Source of the DNA: Spongiibacter marinus
Lineage (GTDB): Bacteria; Pseudomonadota; Gammaproteobacteria; Pseudomonadales; Spongiibacteraceae
Direction: 5' to 3'
NCBI RefSeq assembly: GCF_016906995.1
Contig: NZ_JAFBBD010000002.1
Span: 1-64,000, forward strand
Length of the DNA: 64,000 bases
Shown here: piece by piece, positions 20,621 through 31,589 of the stretch
How the letters are laid out: every line of letters begins with the position of its first letter
Position numbering within the stretch: the stretch's first letter is position 1
Translations under genes and position numbers: made by a program
The notes under the pieces: generated by a model
What the model was told of the DNA's origin: nothing
Database searches by the model: none
Seen by the model: only the letters and a program-made list of their open reading frames with translations

Positions 20621-21128
20621 CGCGTTTTCAGCTCTGTCGATCGCGGTGCTGACCGTATCGGATACTCGAGATGAGGCTTCTGATAGCTCCGGGCACTACC
20701 TATGTACCGCTCTGCAAGAGGCCGGTCACCGGCAGGCGGATAAACAGATAGTGAAAGACGATATTTATCAAATTCGCGCTGCGCTATCCACTTGGATCGC
20801 CGATGAAAACATTGACACAGTGCTGGTCACTGGTGGCACCGGATTTTCTGGCCGGGACTCCACGCCAGAGGCGGTGTCGGTACTTTTTGACAAGCACATC
20901 GAAGGCTTTGGCGAGGTCTTTCGCGCCGTGTCTTACGAAGAAATTGGCTCGTCGACCATCCAGTCGCGAGCCCTTGCCGGCTTTGCTAATAATACCGTGA
21001 TATTTTGCATGCCAGGTTCTACGGGGGCGTGCCGAACCGCGTGGACGCGGCTTATCGCGGAGCAGCTCGATAGCCGTCATCGCCCCTGCAATTTTGTGGG
21101 TGTGTTAAATACTCGCAGAGGTCACTAA
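20607..21128 (+). CDS. moaB: Molybdenum cofactor biosynthesis protein MoaB/Mog family
   Basis: MoaB/Mog proteins bind or adenylylate molybdopterin before molybdate insertion. The 173-residue product has the family motifs LTVSDTRDEASDSSG and VTGGTGFSGRDSTPEA and ends MPGSTGACRTAWTRLI. I chose the ATG at 20607 because GAGG lies nine bases before it; two earlier in-frame ATGs sit on top of that site. It overlaps the preceding gene by 14 bases, and moeA begins two bases after its stop. Confidence 0.93.
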   Translation: MSASDAFSALSIAVLTVSDTRDEASDSSGHYLCTALQEAGHRQADKQIVKDDIYQIRAALSTWIADENIDTVLVTGGTGFSGRDSTPEAVSVLFDKHIEGFGEVFRAVSYEEIGSSTIQSRALAGFANNTVIFCMPGSTGACRTAWTRLIAEQLDSRHRPCNFVGVLNTRRGH

Positions 21129-21130
21129 TA

Positions 21131-22321
21131 ATGGCGCTGCGCCCGGTGGCGGAAGTACAGGCTGAGTTACTGGCAGGTGCGAGCCTGTGTGGGGATGAGT
21201 GCTGTGATCTGAATGCCGCATTTGGGCGCATTCTTCGGGAGGATATTGTCGCGGCAACAGATGTGCCGCCGGCGGCCAATAGCGCGATGGATGGCTATGC
21301 ATTGCGGGTCGCTGATCTTGCCGAAGGGCGGGCCCTGCCTATCAGCCAGCGTATAGCGGCGGGCCATGCCCCCGATGCCTTGCTGCCGGGAACCGCAGCG
21401 CGAATCTTTACCGGTGCGGTTATCCCGCCGGGGGCAGACTGTGTTGTTGCTCAGGAGGATTGCCGGCAATCCGACGAGAGCGTTGAGGTTGCGATAACGC
21501 CAGCAACTGGCCAGCATATTCGCCCGCGTGGCCAGGACATCGCTAGGGGGGCTGTTGTTGTAGCGCGCGGTCGCAAGCTAGGCGCCGCGGACCTCGGCTT
21601 GTTGGCCTCCGTTGGGGTGCCGGCCTGTCGTGTCGCCAAGCGCTTAAAAGTTGCCTTGATGTCGACCGGGGATGAATTGCGAGAGCCCGGCGAGGCGCTC
21701 GGCACCGCGCAAATTTACAATTCCAATCGGCCGATGCTGGCTGCGCTGATTTCAGCAATGGGCGGTGAGCTTATCGACCTGGGAATTATCCCCGATACGG
21801 CAGAGGCGACTGCGGAGGCCTTGGTTCAAGCGGCTGAGTTGGCCGATGTGGTAATAAGCAGTGGTGGTGTCTCTGTCGGTGAGGAGGATCATGTTAAAGC
21901 GCAGATAGAGCGCTTGGGTGAGCTCAAGGTGTGGAAACTGGCGATTAAGCCGGGTAAGCCCTTGGCCTACGGCCGAATTGCAGGCGTGCCGTTTTTTGGT
22001 TTGCCGGGCAACCCGGTGTCGAGTTTTGTCACCTTCTGCCTGCTCGTCAGGCCGTATTTGTTGGCCATGCAAGGCGTCAGCGACCCGATGCCCGACGTCG
22101 TTCAGGCGAAGGTGGACTTCGAATGGCCAAAGCCTGGTAGTCGGCAAGAGTATCTGCGTGTGCGCCTGAAGGGGGGCGTGCTGAGTTTGCATCCGCAGCA
22201 AAGCTCCGGGGCGCTAAGTTCAGTGGCGTGGGCGAATGCGTTGGCAATTGTACCGCCGGGTACAACCTTTGAGCGTGGAGAGGTTATCGATTGCCTTTCT
22301 TTCGCTGAGTTGGGTGCCTAG
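21131..22321 (+). CDS. moeA: Molybdopterin molybdenumtransferase MoeA
   Basis: MoeA inserts molybdate into adenylylated molybdopterin. The 396-residue protein shows the N-terminal VPPAANSAMDGYALR, the MogA-like domain (ISSGGVSVGEEDHVK), the PGKPLAYGRI and FGLPGNPVSSFVTF motifs and the small C-terminal beta domain. It is the last gene of the ssb-side cluster and is followed by a terminator. The molybdoenzymes served are not in the window. Confidence 0.97.
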   Translation: MALRPVAEVQAELLAGASLCGDECCDLNAAFGRILREDIVAATDVPPAANSAMDGYALRVADLAEGRALPISQRIAAGHAPDALLPGTAARIFTGAVIPPGADCVVAQEDCRQSDESVEVAITPATGQHIRPRGQDIARGAVVVARGRKLGAADLGLLASVGVPACRVAKRLKVALMSTGDELREPGEALGTAQIYNSNRPMLAALISAMGGELIDLGIIPDTAEATAEALVQAAELADVVISSGGVSVGEEDHVKAQIERLGELKVWKLAIKPGKPLAYGRIAGVPFFGLPGNPVSSFVTFCLLVRPYLLAMQGVSDPMPDVVQAKVDFEWPKPGSRQEYLRVRLKGGVLSLHPQQSSGALSSVAWANALAIVPPGTTFERGEVIDCLSFAELGA

Positions 22322-22344
22322 AGCGAAAAGAATAACCGTACTTG

Positions 22345-22382
22345 GCATACAAAAAAGCCCGCAGAAGCGGGCTTTTTTATGC
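22345..22382. terminator. Bidirectional terminator between moeA and fabB
   Basis: Stem AAAAAAGCCCGC / GCGGGCTTTTTT with an AGAA loop, extended outward to GCATA...TATGC with one bulged C. T runs on both strands serve the convergent moeA and fabB. Confidence 0.93.
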
Positions 22383-22398
22383 GCAAGTGTTTTTGGGG

Positions 22399-23622
22399 CT
22401 AGTCGTTAACTCGACTAAACACCAGGCTCGCGTTAGTGCCACCAAAGCCAAAGCTGTTAGACATAATGGTATTGAGCGTCACGTTTTCGCGCTTTTCTGT
22501 TGCAATTGGAATGCCGGCGGCTTCCGAATCCAGCTCCTCGATATTGGCGGAGGCGGCAATGAAGTTATTTTGCATCATCAGTAGCGAGAAGATGGCTTCT
22601 TGAACGCCGGTAGCCCCCAGAGAGTGCCCGGCCAGTGACTTGGTTGAACCGATAACGGGGATGGGGTGTTCACCATAGGCCTGTTTAATGGCCTTGAGCT
22701 CCTGCATATCGCCGGCCGGCGTCGAGGTGCCATGTGAGTTGATGTAGTCGACCTCACTGCTGACATTTTGCAGGGCCAGGCGCATACATCGCGCTGCGCC
22801 TTCGCCACTCGGGGCAACCATGTCATAGCCGTCGGAGGTGGCGCCGTAGCCGACTAATTCGCCGTAAATTTTCGCGCCGCGCGCTTTGGCGTGCTCGAGT
22901 TCTTCCAGAACGATCATGCCGGCACCGCCAGCAATAACAAAGCCGTCGCGGTTAGCGTCGTAGGGTCGGGAGGCCTGCTGGGGGGTGTCGTTGTACTTCG
23001 TAGACAGCGCGCCCATGGCATCAAACAGGCAGCTCAGCGACCAGTGTTCTTCTTCGCCGCCGCCGGCAAAAACAACATCTTGTTTGCCCAGCTGAATCAG
23101 TTCCGCAGCGTTGCCAATGCAGTGTGCGCTGGTGGCGCAAGCTGAAGAGATAGAGTAGTTCACACCTTTTATTTTAAAGGGGGTGGCCAGACAGGCAGAT
23201 ACGGTGCTGCCCATGGTTTGGGTAACCCGGTAGGGCCCAATACGTTTTACGCCGCGCTCGCGCAGTGTATCGGCAGACTCAATGAGGTTGGCCGAAGAGG
23301 CACCACCAGAGCCGGCAATAATGCCAGTACGCTCGTTGTCGATATCCTTGTCTTCAAGTCCGGAGTCGGCAATCGCTTCTTGCATGGCGATGTAAGCATA
23401 GGCTGCCGCGTCGCCCATGAAGCGCAGTTGCTTGCGATCAATGTGGGCTTTTAAATCCAGGTCTTTAATGGAGCCTGAAATATGGCTGCGAAAGCCCATT
23501 TCTTTGTAGGTGTCGTTATGTGTGATGCCGGATGCACCATTTTGGAGCGAAGCCAAAGCTTGTTTGATGTCGTTGCCAATGCTGGAGACGATACCCATCC
23601 CCGTAACTACAACACGTTTCAT
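22399..23622 (-). CDS. fabB: 3-oxoacyl-ACP synthase I
   Basis: FabB elongates unsaturated acyl-ACP intermediates and with FabA makes cis-unsaturated fatty acids. The start at [16 protein letters not shown] gives 407 residues, the usual length; a longer frame adds 20 unmatched residues. The Cys-His-His triad is visible: C162 in [10 protein letters not shown], one His in [11 protein letters not shown] and one in [11 protein letters not shown]. It lies 65 bases after fabA on the same strand, the usual fabAB pair. Confidence 0.97.
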   Translation of the reverse strand: MKRVVVTGMGIVSSIGNDIKQALASLQNGASGITHNDTYKEMGFRSHISGSIKDLDLKAHIDRKQLRFMGDAAAYAYIAMQEAIADSGLEDKDIDNERTGIIAGSGGASSANLIESADTLRERGVKRIGPYRVTQTMGSTVSACLATPFKIKGVNYSISSACATSAHCIGNAAELIQLGKQDVVFAGGGEEEHWSLSCLFDAMGALSTKYNDTPQQASRPYDANRDGFVIAGGAGMIVLEELEHAKARGAKIYGELVGYGATSDGYDMVAPSGEGAARCMRLALQNVSSEVDYINSHGTSTPAGDMQELKAIKQAYGEHPIPVIGSTKSLAGHSLGATGVQEAIFSLLMMQNNFIAASANIEELDSEAAGIPIATEKRENVTLNTIMSNSFGFGGTNASLVFSRVND

Positions 23623-23687
23623 GTCTACCTCGTAGCGTATGTTTGTTCTGTCAGTGAGTCTTGTTTGCCACGCTAGTGGCATTGTTA

Positions 23688-24212
23688 TTACGCGAAGGTG
23701 GCGTCGTCTTTGAACAGGCCAACCCGCAGATCTTTAGCGGTGTAGATAACTTTCCCGTCGACAGCGACCTCGCCGTCGGCGATACCCATAACCAGTTTGC
23801 GTTCAATGAGTCGCTTGAAGTTGAGTGTGTAGGTAACGAGTTTGGTGTCGGGTAAAATTTGTCCAGTGAACTTAATTTCGCCGGCACCCAGCGCGCGGCC
23901 TTTGCCACTGTTGCCGCGCCACCCGAGGAAAAAGCCCACCAACTGCCACATGGCATCGAGCCCCAGGCAGCCGGGCATGACCGGGTCGCCAACAAAGTGG
24001 CAGTCGAAAAACCATAGGTCGGGGTTGATATCGAGCTCGGCGATCAGTTGGCCTTTGCCGTATTCGCCACCTTCGCCGCTAATATGCGTGATGCGGTCTA
24101 ACATGAGCATATTGTCGACGGGAAGGCGGGGGTTGCCCGGGCCAAAGAGCCGGCCGTGGCCGCAATCAATGAGTTCTTCTTTTGTAAAGCTATTTTTATG
24201 GGTAAGAGACAT
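23688..24212 (-). CDS. fabA: 3-hydroxydecanoyl-ACP dehydratase/isomerase
   Basis: FabA dehydrates 3-hydroxydecanoyl-ACP and isomerises the double bond, the branch point to unsaturated fatty acids. From [14 protein letters not shown] the protein has 174 residues. Catalytic His72 and Asp86 lie in [11 protein letters not shown] and CLGLDAMWQ. The frame extends 40 residues further upstream without family match. I saw no clear FabR/DesT palindrome in the 227-base gap to divergent galU. Confidence 0.97.
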   Translation of the reverse strand: MSLTHKNSFTKEELIDCGHGRLFGPGNPRLPVDNMLMLDRITHISGEGGEYGKGQLIAELDINPDLWFFDCHFVGDPVMPGCLGLDAMWQLVGFFLGWRGNSGKGRALGAGEIKFTGQILPDTKLVTYTLNFKRLIERKLVMGIADGEVAVDGKVIYTAKDLRVGLFKDDATFA

Positions 24213-24439
24213 AAGAAAAAGACTTGCCAGTGAGAAATTTGTAGCGCGCATAGTAGCATAAGGGCCTGCTGAGCACACAAAAATGTCAACATTGGCCTGA
24301 TCATTGCTGTAATAATTTGGTAAGCAGGGCAAAGTAGGCTACGCGGTGATTGCGAATCTGCTGCACTGCTGGGAAAATTCGTTCACAAGGCTCGTTACGG
24401 ACTGAGCTATTTCAAAAAAACACAGGATGCACAAGTAAT

Positions 24440-25276
24440 ATGATCAGGAAATGTCTCTTTCCGGTTGCCGGCTACGGTACCCGCTTCCTACCCGCGACGA
24501 AGTCGATGCCCAAAGAAATGCTGCCGATCGTCAACAAGCCACTGGTTCAGTACGGTGTTGAGGAGTCTATTGAGGCGGGGCTTAAGCAAATTGCTCTGGT
24601 AACGGGTCGCGGTAAGCGCGCCATTGCTGATCACTTCGACATTAGTTTTGAGCTTGAAAACCAAATAGCGGGCACCAGCAAAGAGTCCTACCTGACCAGT
24701 ATTCGGAAAGTGTTGAGCGAAGGCACTTTTATGATGACGCGCCAGCGCGAAATGAAAGGCTTGGGGCACGCCATTCTTACCGGTGAAAGCCTGGTGGGCA
24801 ATGAGGCCTTCGGCGTTATCCTTTCTGATGACCTTTGCGTGAACCCGGGCGAAGATGGTGTGATGGCGCAAATGGTGAAGCTGTATAACCAGTTCCGCTG
24901 TAGCATTGTCGCCATCCAGGAAGTGCCAATGGAGAACATCGAGAAATACGGTGTTATTGCCGGCGATGATATGGGTGGTGGTCTCTACCGAGTAAAAGAT
25001 ATGGTTGAGAAGCCCAAGGCTGAAGACGCGCCGAGTAACCTCGCCGTTATTGGTCGCTATATTCTAACGCCCGATATTTTCGATATTTTGCGCGACACTC
25101 CTCCGGGTAAAAACGGCGAAATTCAGCTGACAGATGCACTGATGACCCAGGCGCAAAACGGCTGCGTGCTGGCGTATAAATTCCAAGGCCGCCGATTTGA
25201 CTGCGGCAGCGTGCCCGGATTTATCGAAGCGACAAACTACGTCTACGAAAACATCTATCAAGACGGGCAGGGTTGA
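24440..25276 (+). CDS. galU: UTP-glucose-1-phosphate uridylyltransferase
   Basis: GalU makes UDP-glucose for LPS, exopolysaccharide and trehalose pathways. The 278-residue product starts MIRKCLFPVAGYGTRFLP and has the nucleotidyltransferase signature through TKSMPKEMLPIVNKP, plus LSDDLCVNPG. The start is chosen from this motif; 30 residues of open frame upstream do not match. It is three bases before manB, so the two sugar-phosphate genes form an operon. Confidence 0.96.
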   Translation: MIRKCLFPVAGYGTRFLPATKSMPKEMLPIVNKPLVQYGVEESIEAGLKQIALVTGRGKRAIADHFDISFELENQIAGTSKESYLTSIRKVLSEGTFMMTRQREMKGLGHAILTGESLVGNEAFGVILSDDLCVNPGEDGVMAQMVKLYNQFRCSIVAIQEVPMENIEKYGVIAGDDMGGGLYRVKDMVEKPKAEDAPSNLAVIGRYILTPDIFDILRDTPPGKNGEIQLTDALMTQAQNGCVLAYKFQGRRFDCGSVPGFIEATNYVYENIYQDGQG

Positions 25277-25279
25277 TTC

Positions 25280-26629
25280 ATGGTGCAAGAACTAAGCTGT
25301 TTTAAGGCCTACGATGTTCGCGGTCGCATCCCCGATCAGCTCAACGAAGATATTGCCTATCGCATTGGTCGCGCCTTTGCTGAGGTGATTAAGCCAAAGA
25401 AGGTTGTCGTTGGGCACGATATTCGCCTGAGTAGTGAGGCAATAAAAGCAGCCGTTTCTAACGGCTTGCGCGATGCAGGGGTCGATGTGTACGACATCGG
25501 CCTGTGTGGAACAGAAGAAATTTACTTTGCCACGTCGCATGCAGAAATGGATGGCGGTATTGCCGTCACCGCGAGCCATAATCCCAAAGATTATAACGGC
25601 ATGAAGTTCGTGCGTGAGGAGTCGAAGCCAATCAGCGGCGACACTGGCCTGTTGGATATTAAAGCCCTTGCTGAGAAGAACGAATTTTCAGCCCCGGCAG
25701 CGGTGCGTGGCCAGCTTCAGTCGCTTGATACGAGTGCGGCCTATGTCGAGCACTTGTTGAGCTACGTAGATGTATCTGCCCTCAAACCGCTCAAAATCGT
25801 CGTCAATGCCGGCAATGGTGGCGCTGGGCGTGTGGTTGACTTGTTGGAACCGCATTTACCGTTTGAATTTATTCGTGTTCATCACGAAGCCGATGGCAAC
25901 TTCCCGAACGGCGTGCCGAACCCTCTTTTGGTGGAGAATCGTCAACCCACTATTGATGCCATTAAGGCGCACGGTGCAGATCTGGGTATTGCCTGGGACG
26001 GTGACTTTGATCGCTGTTTCTTTTTCGATGAGCGCGGCGAGTTCATCGAAGGCTATTACGTTGTGGGCTTGCTTGCCGAGACCTTCCTGCTGAATGCTCC
26101 AGGCGAAAAAGTGGTTCACGACCCGCGTTTAACCTGGAATACCGTCGATATTGTTCAGGCGCACGGCGGCGAGGCGGTACAGAGCAAAACCGGTCATGCC
26201 TTTATTAAAGAGCGAATGCGCAAGGAAAATGCGGTCTACGGCGGTGAAATGAGTGCCCACCACTACTTCAGGGACTTTGCTTACTGCGATAGTGGCATGA
26301 TTCCCTGGTTGCTGGTTACTCAGCTGATGTCGGTGAGGTCTGCGGCCTTGTCGTCGCTGGTCGAAGAGCGCGTTGCCAAGTTTCCCTGCAGTGGTGAAAT
26401 TAATCGCGAGGTCGACGATGCGCGCGCCAGTATTGCTGCCATTGAAGCAAAATATGCCGAGCAGGCTAGCAGCGTTGATTATACCGACGGTCTGAGTATG
26501 GATTTTGACGGCTGGCGGTTTAATGTGCGCATGTCCAACACCGAGCCGGTTGTACGCTTGAATGTTGAGAGTGAGGCGGACATGGCGCTGATGAAGCAGA
26601 AAACAGAGGAGCTGCTAACCCAGCTATAA
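25280..26629 (+). CDS. manB: Phosphomannomutase (ManB/CpsG type)
   Basis: The enzyme interconverts mannose-6-P and mannose-1-P for GDP-mannose-derived sugars. The 449-residue product has the four-domain phosphohexomutase layout: the phosphoserine loop [13 protein letters not shown] near residue 97, the metal site [16 protein letters not shown], the sugar loop [10 protein letters not shown] and the phosphate loop [15 protein letters not shown]. The [10 protein letters not shown] loop is typical of phosphomannomutase rather than GlmM. Some relatives also act as phosphoglucomutases. Confidence 0.93.
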   Translation: MVQELSCFKAYDVRGRIPDQLNEDIAYRIGRAFAEVIKPKKVVVGHDIRLSSEAIKAAVSNGLRDAGVDVYDIGLCGTEEIYFATSHAEMDGGIAVTASHNPKDYNGMKFVREESKPISGDTGLLDIKALAEKNEFSAPAAVRGQLQSLDTSAAYVEHLLSYVDVSALKPLKIVVNAGNGGAGRVVDLLEPHLPFEFIRVHHEADGNFPNGVPNPLLVENRQPTIDAIKAHGADLGIAWDGDFDRCFFFDERGEFIEGYYVVGLLAETFLLNAPGEKVVHDPRLTWNTVDIVQAHGGEAVQSKTGHAFIKERMRKENAVYGGEMSAHHYFRDFAYCDSGMIPWLLVTQLMSVRSAALSSLVEERVAKFPCSGEINREVDDARASIAAIEAKYAEQASSVDYTDGLSMDFDGWRFNVRMSNTEPVVRLNVESEADMALMKQKTEELLTQL

Positions 26630-26652
26630 GCGCGGTCTCTGTTGCTTGTTAG

Positions 26653-26679
26653 AAAGCCGGGCATAGCCCGGCTTTTTTG
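26653..26679 (+). terminator. Terminator after manB
   Basis: Stem AAAGCCGGGC / GCCCGGCTTT with an ATA loop, then a T run to 26678. It lies between convergent manB and pgi; the minus-strand T run is short, so it mainly serves the plus strand. Confidence 0.92.
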
Positions 26680-26704
26680 TTTCTGTGGTGAGTGCGTCCG
26701 GTTA

Positions 26705-28381
26705 TTAGCTATTGGCGCGTCGGGCTCGCTCGATGAGTTGCGCTGTCGAGCTGTCGGGGGTGGTGTCGCTGTCTGTGTTGCCTCGGAGGCTCCCCAGTAG
26801 TTGGTGGCTTAACTGCTTGCCAAGTTCTACCCCCCATTGGTCAAAGGGGTTGATGTCCCAGATGAAGCTCGCGCAGATCAGTCGATATTCGTACAGCGCG
26901 ATCAAATTGCCGAGTGCGCGGGGGCTGAGCTCGTCCATCAAAATTGTGGTGCTGGGGCGGTTCCCTGGCATGGCTTTATGTTTGGCAAGTTGTGCGGCCT
27001 CGTCAGGGCTGAAGCCGTCCCGGAGTAGCTCTTGCTCTACCTCTTTGGCAGATTTGCCCTGCATAAGCGCCAGGCTTTGTGCAAAGCAGTTCGCCAGTAA
27101 GGCTTGCTGTTGGTCGAGAGCTTTGCCACTGTTTTTGAGGGCGGCAATAAAGTCGCAGGGAATGATGTCGCTGCCCTGGTGGAGTAATTGGTGGAAGGAA
27201 TGCTGGCCATTGGTGCCTTCGCTACCCCATATTACGCCGCCGCTCTGTTGCGGCAGGGCGTGGCCGCTGCGGTCCACCGTTTTTCCGGCGCTTTCCATAA
27301 ACAGCTGCTGGAGATAGTCGGGGAGCTGCTTGAGGCGGTTGCAGTAGGGCAGGATGGCGTGAGAGCTGATATTCCAGCTGTTGCGATACCACACATCCAA
27401 TAGCGCGAGTGTAGCGGGCAGGTTGCTCTCAAGGCTGCTGCTTGCCATGTGCTCGTCAACTTCCGCGCCGCCTAATAATACTTCTGAGAAGCAGGGCCAG
27501 CCGTAGTTGGCGGCGACGATAAGGCCAAAGCCAGACCAGACGGAAAAGCGCCCGCCTACCCAGCTCGGCACGGCGAGGGTGAGGTCGGGTGCAACCCCCA
27601 GCTTGGCGGCGGCGTCGGGGTTGGCGGTTATGGCAATAAAATGCCTGCCGATATCCTGCCCAGGTAGAGCCTGTTCCAACCAGCGCTTTGCCGCTGCGGC
27701 ATTGGCTAAGGTTTCTTGCGTGCCGAAAGATTTCGAGGCAACGATGAAGAGGGTGCTCTCGGCGGGCAAATCGGCGAGGGCTTCGTTGGCGCAACTCGGA
27801 TCAATATTGGCTAAAAAGCGGCATTCAAAAGCGGCTTCTGCGCTCTCTTTCAGGGCTTCGGTAAACAGGCGCGGGCCAAAGTCAGAGCCGCCGATACCGA
27901 TATTGACGATATGACTGTAGGGTTTGCCGGTGCAGCCACACAGTTCGCCGCTGCGCAGGCCTGCGCTGATCGCAGCCATGTTTTCGTACATTGTGTGAAT
28001 CGCGGGGTCGCTGCTGTGTTGGGAGTGCGCCCACGTTCGCAGTGCGGCGTAATTTGCACTGCGTTGTTCGGTGTTGTTGCACAGCGCGCCGCTGCGCATA
28101 GCGTTAAGCTTTTCGGGCAGGCCTGCATCGAGGGCGAGGGCGTGCAGGGCCTTGGCAATGTCGCTATCGATATGCTGCTTTGAGTAATCGATAAACAGGG
28201 CGCCCAACTCCGTGCTGAATTGCGTGCTGCGATCCGCATGTTCGGCGAAGCGTTGTTTTAATGGTTGCTTTGAGCACGCACTCTTGAGTGAGGCGAGTGT
28301 TTGCCAGATTTCGCCTCGGCGACTCGGTGTTGCTGGTGCCACTGATTTCTCCCGTTCTTCCGTGGTGGGCGCTCTTCGCAT
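26705..28381 (-). CDS. pgi: Glucose-6-phosphate isomerase
   Basis: Pgi interconverts glucose-6-P and fructose-6-P. The 558-residue product carries both signatures, FIVASKSFGTQET and GSEGTNGQHSFHQLLHQG, and the upstream VNIGIGGSDFGPRL. It is slightly longer than E. coli Pgi. The N-terminus is uncertain: a GTG 13 codons inside the frame is an alternative start. It lies downstream of ispB on the same strand with a 78-base gap. Confidence 0.95.
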   Translation of the reverse strand: MRRAPTTEEREKSVAPATPSRRGEIWQTLASLKSACSKQPLKQRFAEHADRSTQFSTELGALFIDYSKQHIDSDIAKALHALALDAGLPEKLNAMRSGALCNNTEQRSANYAALRTWAHSQHSSDPAIHTMYENMAAISAGLRSGELCGCTGKPYSHIVNIGIGGSDFGPRLFTEALKESAEAAFECRFLANIDPSCANEALADLPAESTLFIVASKSFGTQETLANAAAAKRWLEQALPGQDIGRHFIAITANPDAAAKLGVAPDLTLAVPSWVGGRFSVWSGFGLIVAANYGWPCFSEVLLGGAEVDEHMASSSLESNLPATLALLDVWYRNSWNISSHAILPYCNRLKQLPDYLQQLFMESAGKTVDRSGHALPQQSGGVIWGSEGTNGQHSFHQLLHQGSDIIPCDFIAALKNSGKALDQQQALLANCFAQSLALMQGKSAKEVEQELLRDGFSPDEAAQLAKHKAMPGNRPSTTILMDELSPRALGNLIALYEYRLICASFIWDINPFDQWGVELGKQLSHQLLGSLRGNTDSDTTPDSSTAQLIERARRANS

Positions 28382-28459
28382 TATCGCAGCCCATTACTGC
28401 CGATAATAACGCAATATTCATACCGTTATATGAAATCGCCGTCCTTTTGCGACCGCTGC

Positions 28460-29419
28460 CTAGCTTTTTCTTTGAAGGGCCAGCTCGCACAGCTTGCTAA
28501 GAGCGTCTTTGTGGGCGCTCGGCGGGAGGGACTGTAGTGCATGAATAGCAGCCTGGCTGTATTTCTGGGCGGCATCTCGGCAATAGTCTAGAGCGCCGCT
28601 TTGCTTAACGGCTGCAACAATGCTGTCAAGCTCGTCCGCCGATTTTTCACTAATGGCGCGTTGAACTTGCTGTTTTTGTGTGGCGCTACCGTTCTGCAGT
28701 ATGAAGATCAGTGGCAGGGTCGGTTTGCCCTCTGCCAGGTCGTCGCCGACATTCTTGCCAGTCTCGGTGGGGTCGCCTTCGTAGTCCAGAATGTCATCAA
28801 TCAGCTGGAAGGCAATGCCGAGATTTAAGCCGTAGTCATACAGGGCTTGTTGTTGGCTACTTTGTTCTGACAGCAGCGCGGCGCCCGAGCACGCGGCCGC
28901 GAATAACACAGCGGTTTTGCTGCGAATGACATTGAAGTAAGTGTCTTCATCGGTGTCGGGGTTGCCTGCCCTCGCGAGCTGAAGTACCTCGCCCTCGGCA
29001 ACGGTATTGGTCGTGTCAGACAGTAATGCCATGAGCGGCATGTTGCCAATGCTAACCAATACCTGAAACGCGCGTGAGTAAAGGAAGTCGCCAACCAGCA
29101 CGCTGGGTGCATTGCCAAATTCAGCGTTGGCCGTCGGTCGTCCCCGGCGCAGTGCAGAAAGGTCTACAACGTCGTCGTGCAGCAAGGTCGCAGTGTGGAT
29201 AAATTCAATAACGGCTGCTAGGCGAATGTGGTCGTGGTCAATCTTGCCGAGCGCGCCGGCGCTCAGCAGGCTGAGAAGGGGGCGCAGGCGTTTGCCGCCA
29301 GCATCAATAATGTAGTGGCCAATGTTCTCCACAAGGGCGACTCGGGAGTGCAATTGCTCGACGATAAAATCGTTGACGGAGTTGAACTCGCTATCTACGA
29401 CCTGGCGGATATGTTGCAT
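28460..29419 (-). CDS. ispB: Octaprenyl diphosphate synthase
   Basis: IspB makes the polyprenyl side chain of ubiquinone. The 319-residue trans-prenyltransferase has the first Asp-rich motif LLHDDVVDLSALRRGRPT, the second QLIDDILDYEGD and the typical N-terminus (SRVALVENIGHYIIDAGGKRLRP). Divergent ispB and rplU is the usual gammaproteobacterial arrangement. Confidence 0.95.
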   Translation of the reverse strand: MQHIRQVVDSEFNSVNDFIVEQLHSRVALVENIGHYIIDAGGKRLRPLLSLLSAGALGKIDHDHIRLAAVIEFIHTATLLHDDVVDLSALRRGRPTANAEFGNAPSVLVGDFLYSRAFQVLVSIGNMPLMALLSDTTNTVAEGEVLQLARAGNPDTDEDTYFNVIRSKTAVLFAAACSGAALLSEQSSQQQALYDYGLNLGIAFQLIDDILDYEGDPTETGKNVGDDLAEGKPTLPLIFILQNGSATQKQQVQRAISEKSADELDSIVAAVKQSGALDYCRDAAQKYSQAAIHALQSLPPSAHKDALSKLCELALQRKS

Positions 29420-29520
29420 GGACTTATTGACTTGCGGCGGTGGAATCGGCTGGCATCGTATGGGGGGTGGGCTAGGCTGTCAAGTTGAGCGTACCCGAGG
29501 CTGAACGCTGGATAAAGCAC

Positions 29521-29549
29521 TTGTGTTTATTGGCTGGAGCCAGTAAAAT
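29521..29549 (+). promoter_or_regulatory. Probable rplU promoter
   Basis: TTGTGT (29521-29526), a 17-base spacer and TAAAAT (29544-29549). The implied transcript has a leader of about 135 bases before rplU, GC-rich and able to fold (for example GGCCGGT / ACTGG arms near 29620-29636). Confidence 0.5.
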
Positions 29550-29690
29550 TCGCGCCCCTGAAGCAAAACCGCCCAGCCCGGCTGAAAAGTGAGGTTGCAG
29601 CGGTGCCTGGACTTGTCCCACGGCCGGTAAAAACTGGTGGTGGCCAAACACTCAATATGCATTGCAAGCAGGCTCTTGGAGATTATGCCC

Positions 29691-30002
29691 ATGTACGCAG
29701 TTATTGAAAGCGGTGGTAAGCAGCACCGTGTAGTTGAGGGTGAAACCCTCAAGTTGGAAAAAATTGAAGTCGCCACTGGTGAAGCCATTACTTTTGATAA
29801 AGTACTGATGGTTAAGAACGGTGAAGAACTCAAAATCGGTGCGCCCTATGTTGAGGGTGGTAAAGTGACTGCAGAGGTTATTTCTCAAGGTCGTCACGCT
29901 AAGGTGAAAATCGTTAAGTTTCGCCGCCGTAAGCACAGCATGAAACAAGCCGGTCACCGCCAGTGGTTCACGGAAGTGAAAATCACTGGTATCAGCGGCT
30001 AA
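29691..30002 (+). CDS. rplU: 50S ribosomal protein bL21
   Basis: bL21 binds 23S rRNA domain I. The family start [14 protein letters not shown] gives 103 residues, the standard length. GGAG at 29678-29681 lies nine bases before this ATG but only three before an in-frame ATG at 29685. The product continues [12 protein letters not shown] and ends VKITGISG. Confidence 0.97.
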   Translation: MYAVIESGGKQHRVVEGETLKLEKIEVATGEAITFDKVLMVKNGEELKIGAPYVEGGKVTAEVISQGRHAKVKIVKFRRRKHSMKQAGHRQWFTEVKITGISG

Positions 30003-30020
30003 GAATACGAGGAGAGACTC

Positions 30021-30278
30021 ATGGCTCACAAGAAAGCTGGTGGTAGTACCCGTAACGGACGCGATTCCGAGAGTAAACGCCTTGGTGTTAAGCGCTACGG
30101 CGGTCAGGCTGTTAGCGCAGGTAGCATCATCGTGCGTCAGCGTGGCACCAAGTTCCATGCGGGCGAAAACGTAGGCTGCGGAACAGACCACACGTTGTTT
30201 GCAAAAGCAGACGGTGTAGTGAAGTTTGAAGTTAAAGGCCCTAAGAACCGCAAGTTCGTCAGCATCGTCGCTGCGTAA
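30021..30278 (+). CDS. rpmA: 50S ribosomal protein bL27
   Basis: bL27 extends its N-terminus to the peptidyl transferase centre. The 85-residue product begins [20 protein letters not shown], the Gram-negative form without a cleaved leader. A terminator follows, so obg is probably partly uncoupled from the ribosomal pair. Confidence 0.98.
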   Translation: MAHKKAGGSTRNGRDSESKRLGVKRYGGQAVSAGSIIVRQRGTKFHAGENVGCGTDHTLFAKADGVVKFEVKGPKNRKFVSIVAA

Positions 30279-30300
30279 TTTCCGGCTCTACTGGTTCGCA

Positions 30301-30328
30301 AAGCCTCGTCGGTTGACGGGGCTTTTTT
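30301..30328 (+). terminator. Terminator after rpmA
   Basis: Stem AAGCCTCGTC / GACGGGGCTT (one G-T pair) with a GGTT loop and a run of six T. The trailer GGCTTTTTTGTTTCTGT is identical to that of the manB terminator. Confidence 0.88.
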
Positions 30329-30347
30329 GTTTCTGTACACAACATAA

Positions 30348-31580
<1,233 letters not shown>

Positions 31581-31589
31581 GGTGATGGC

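Noticed and set aside
24284-24289. Perfect TTGACA on the minus strand within AATGTCAACATT upstream of fabA
   Set aside because: No -10 lies 16-18 bases downstream; the nearest AT-rich hexamers are about 23 bases away, so I do not call a promoter. It may still be a regulator site.
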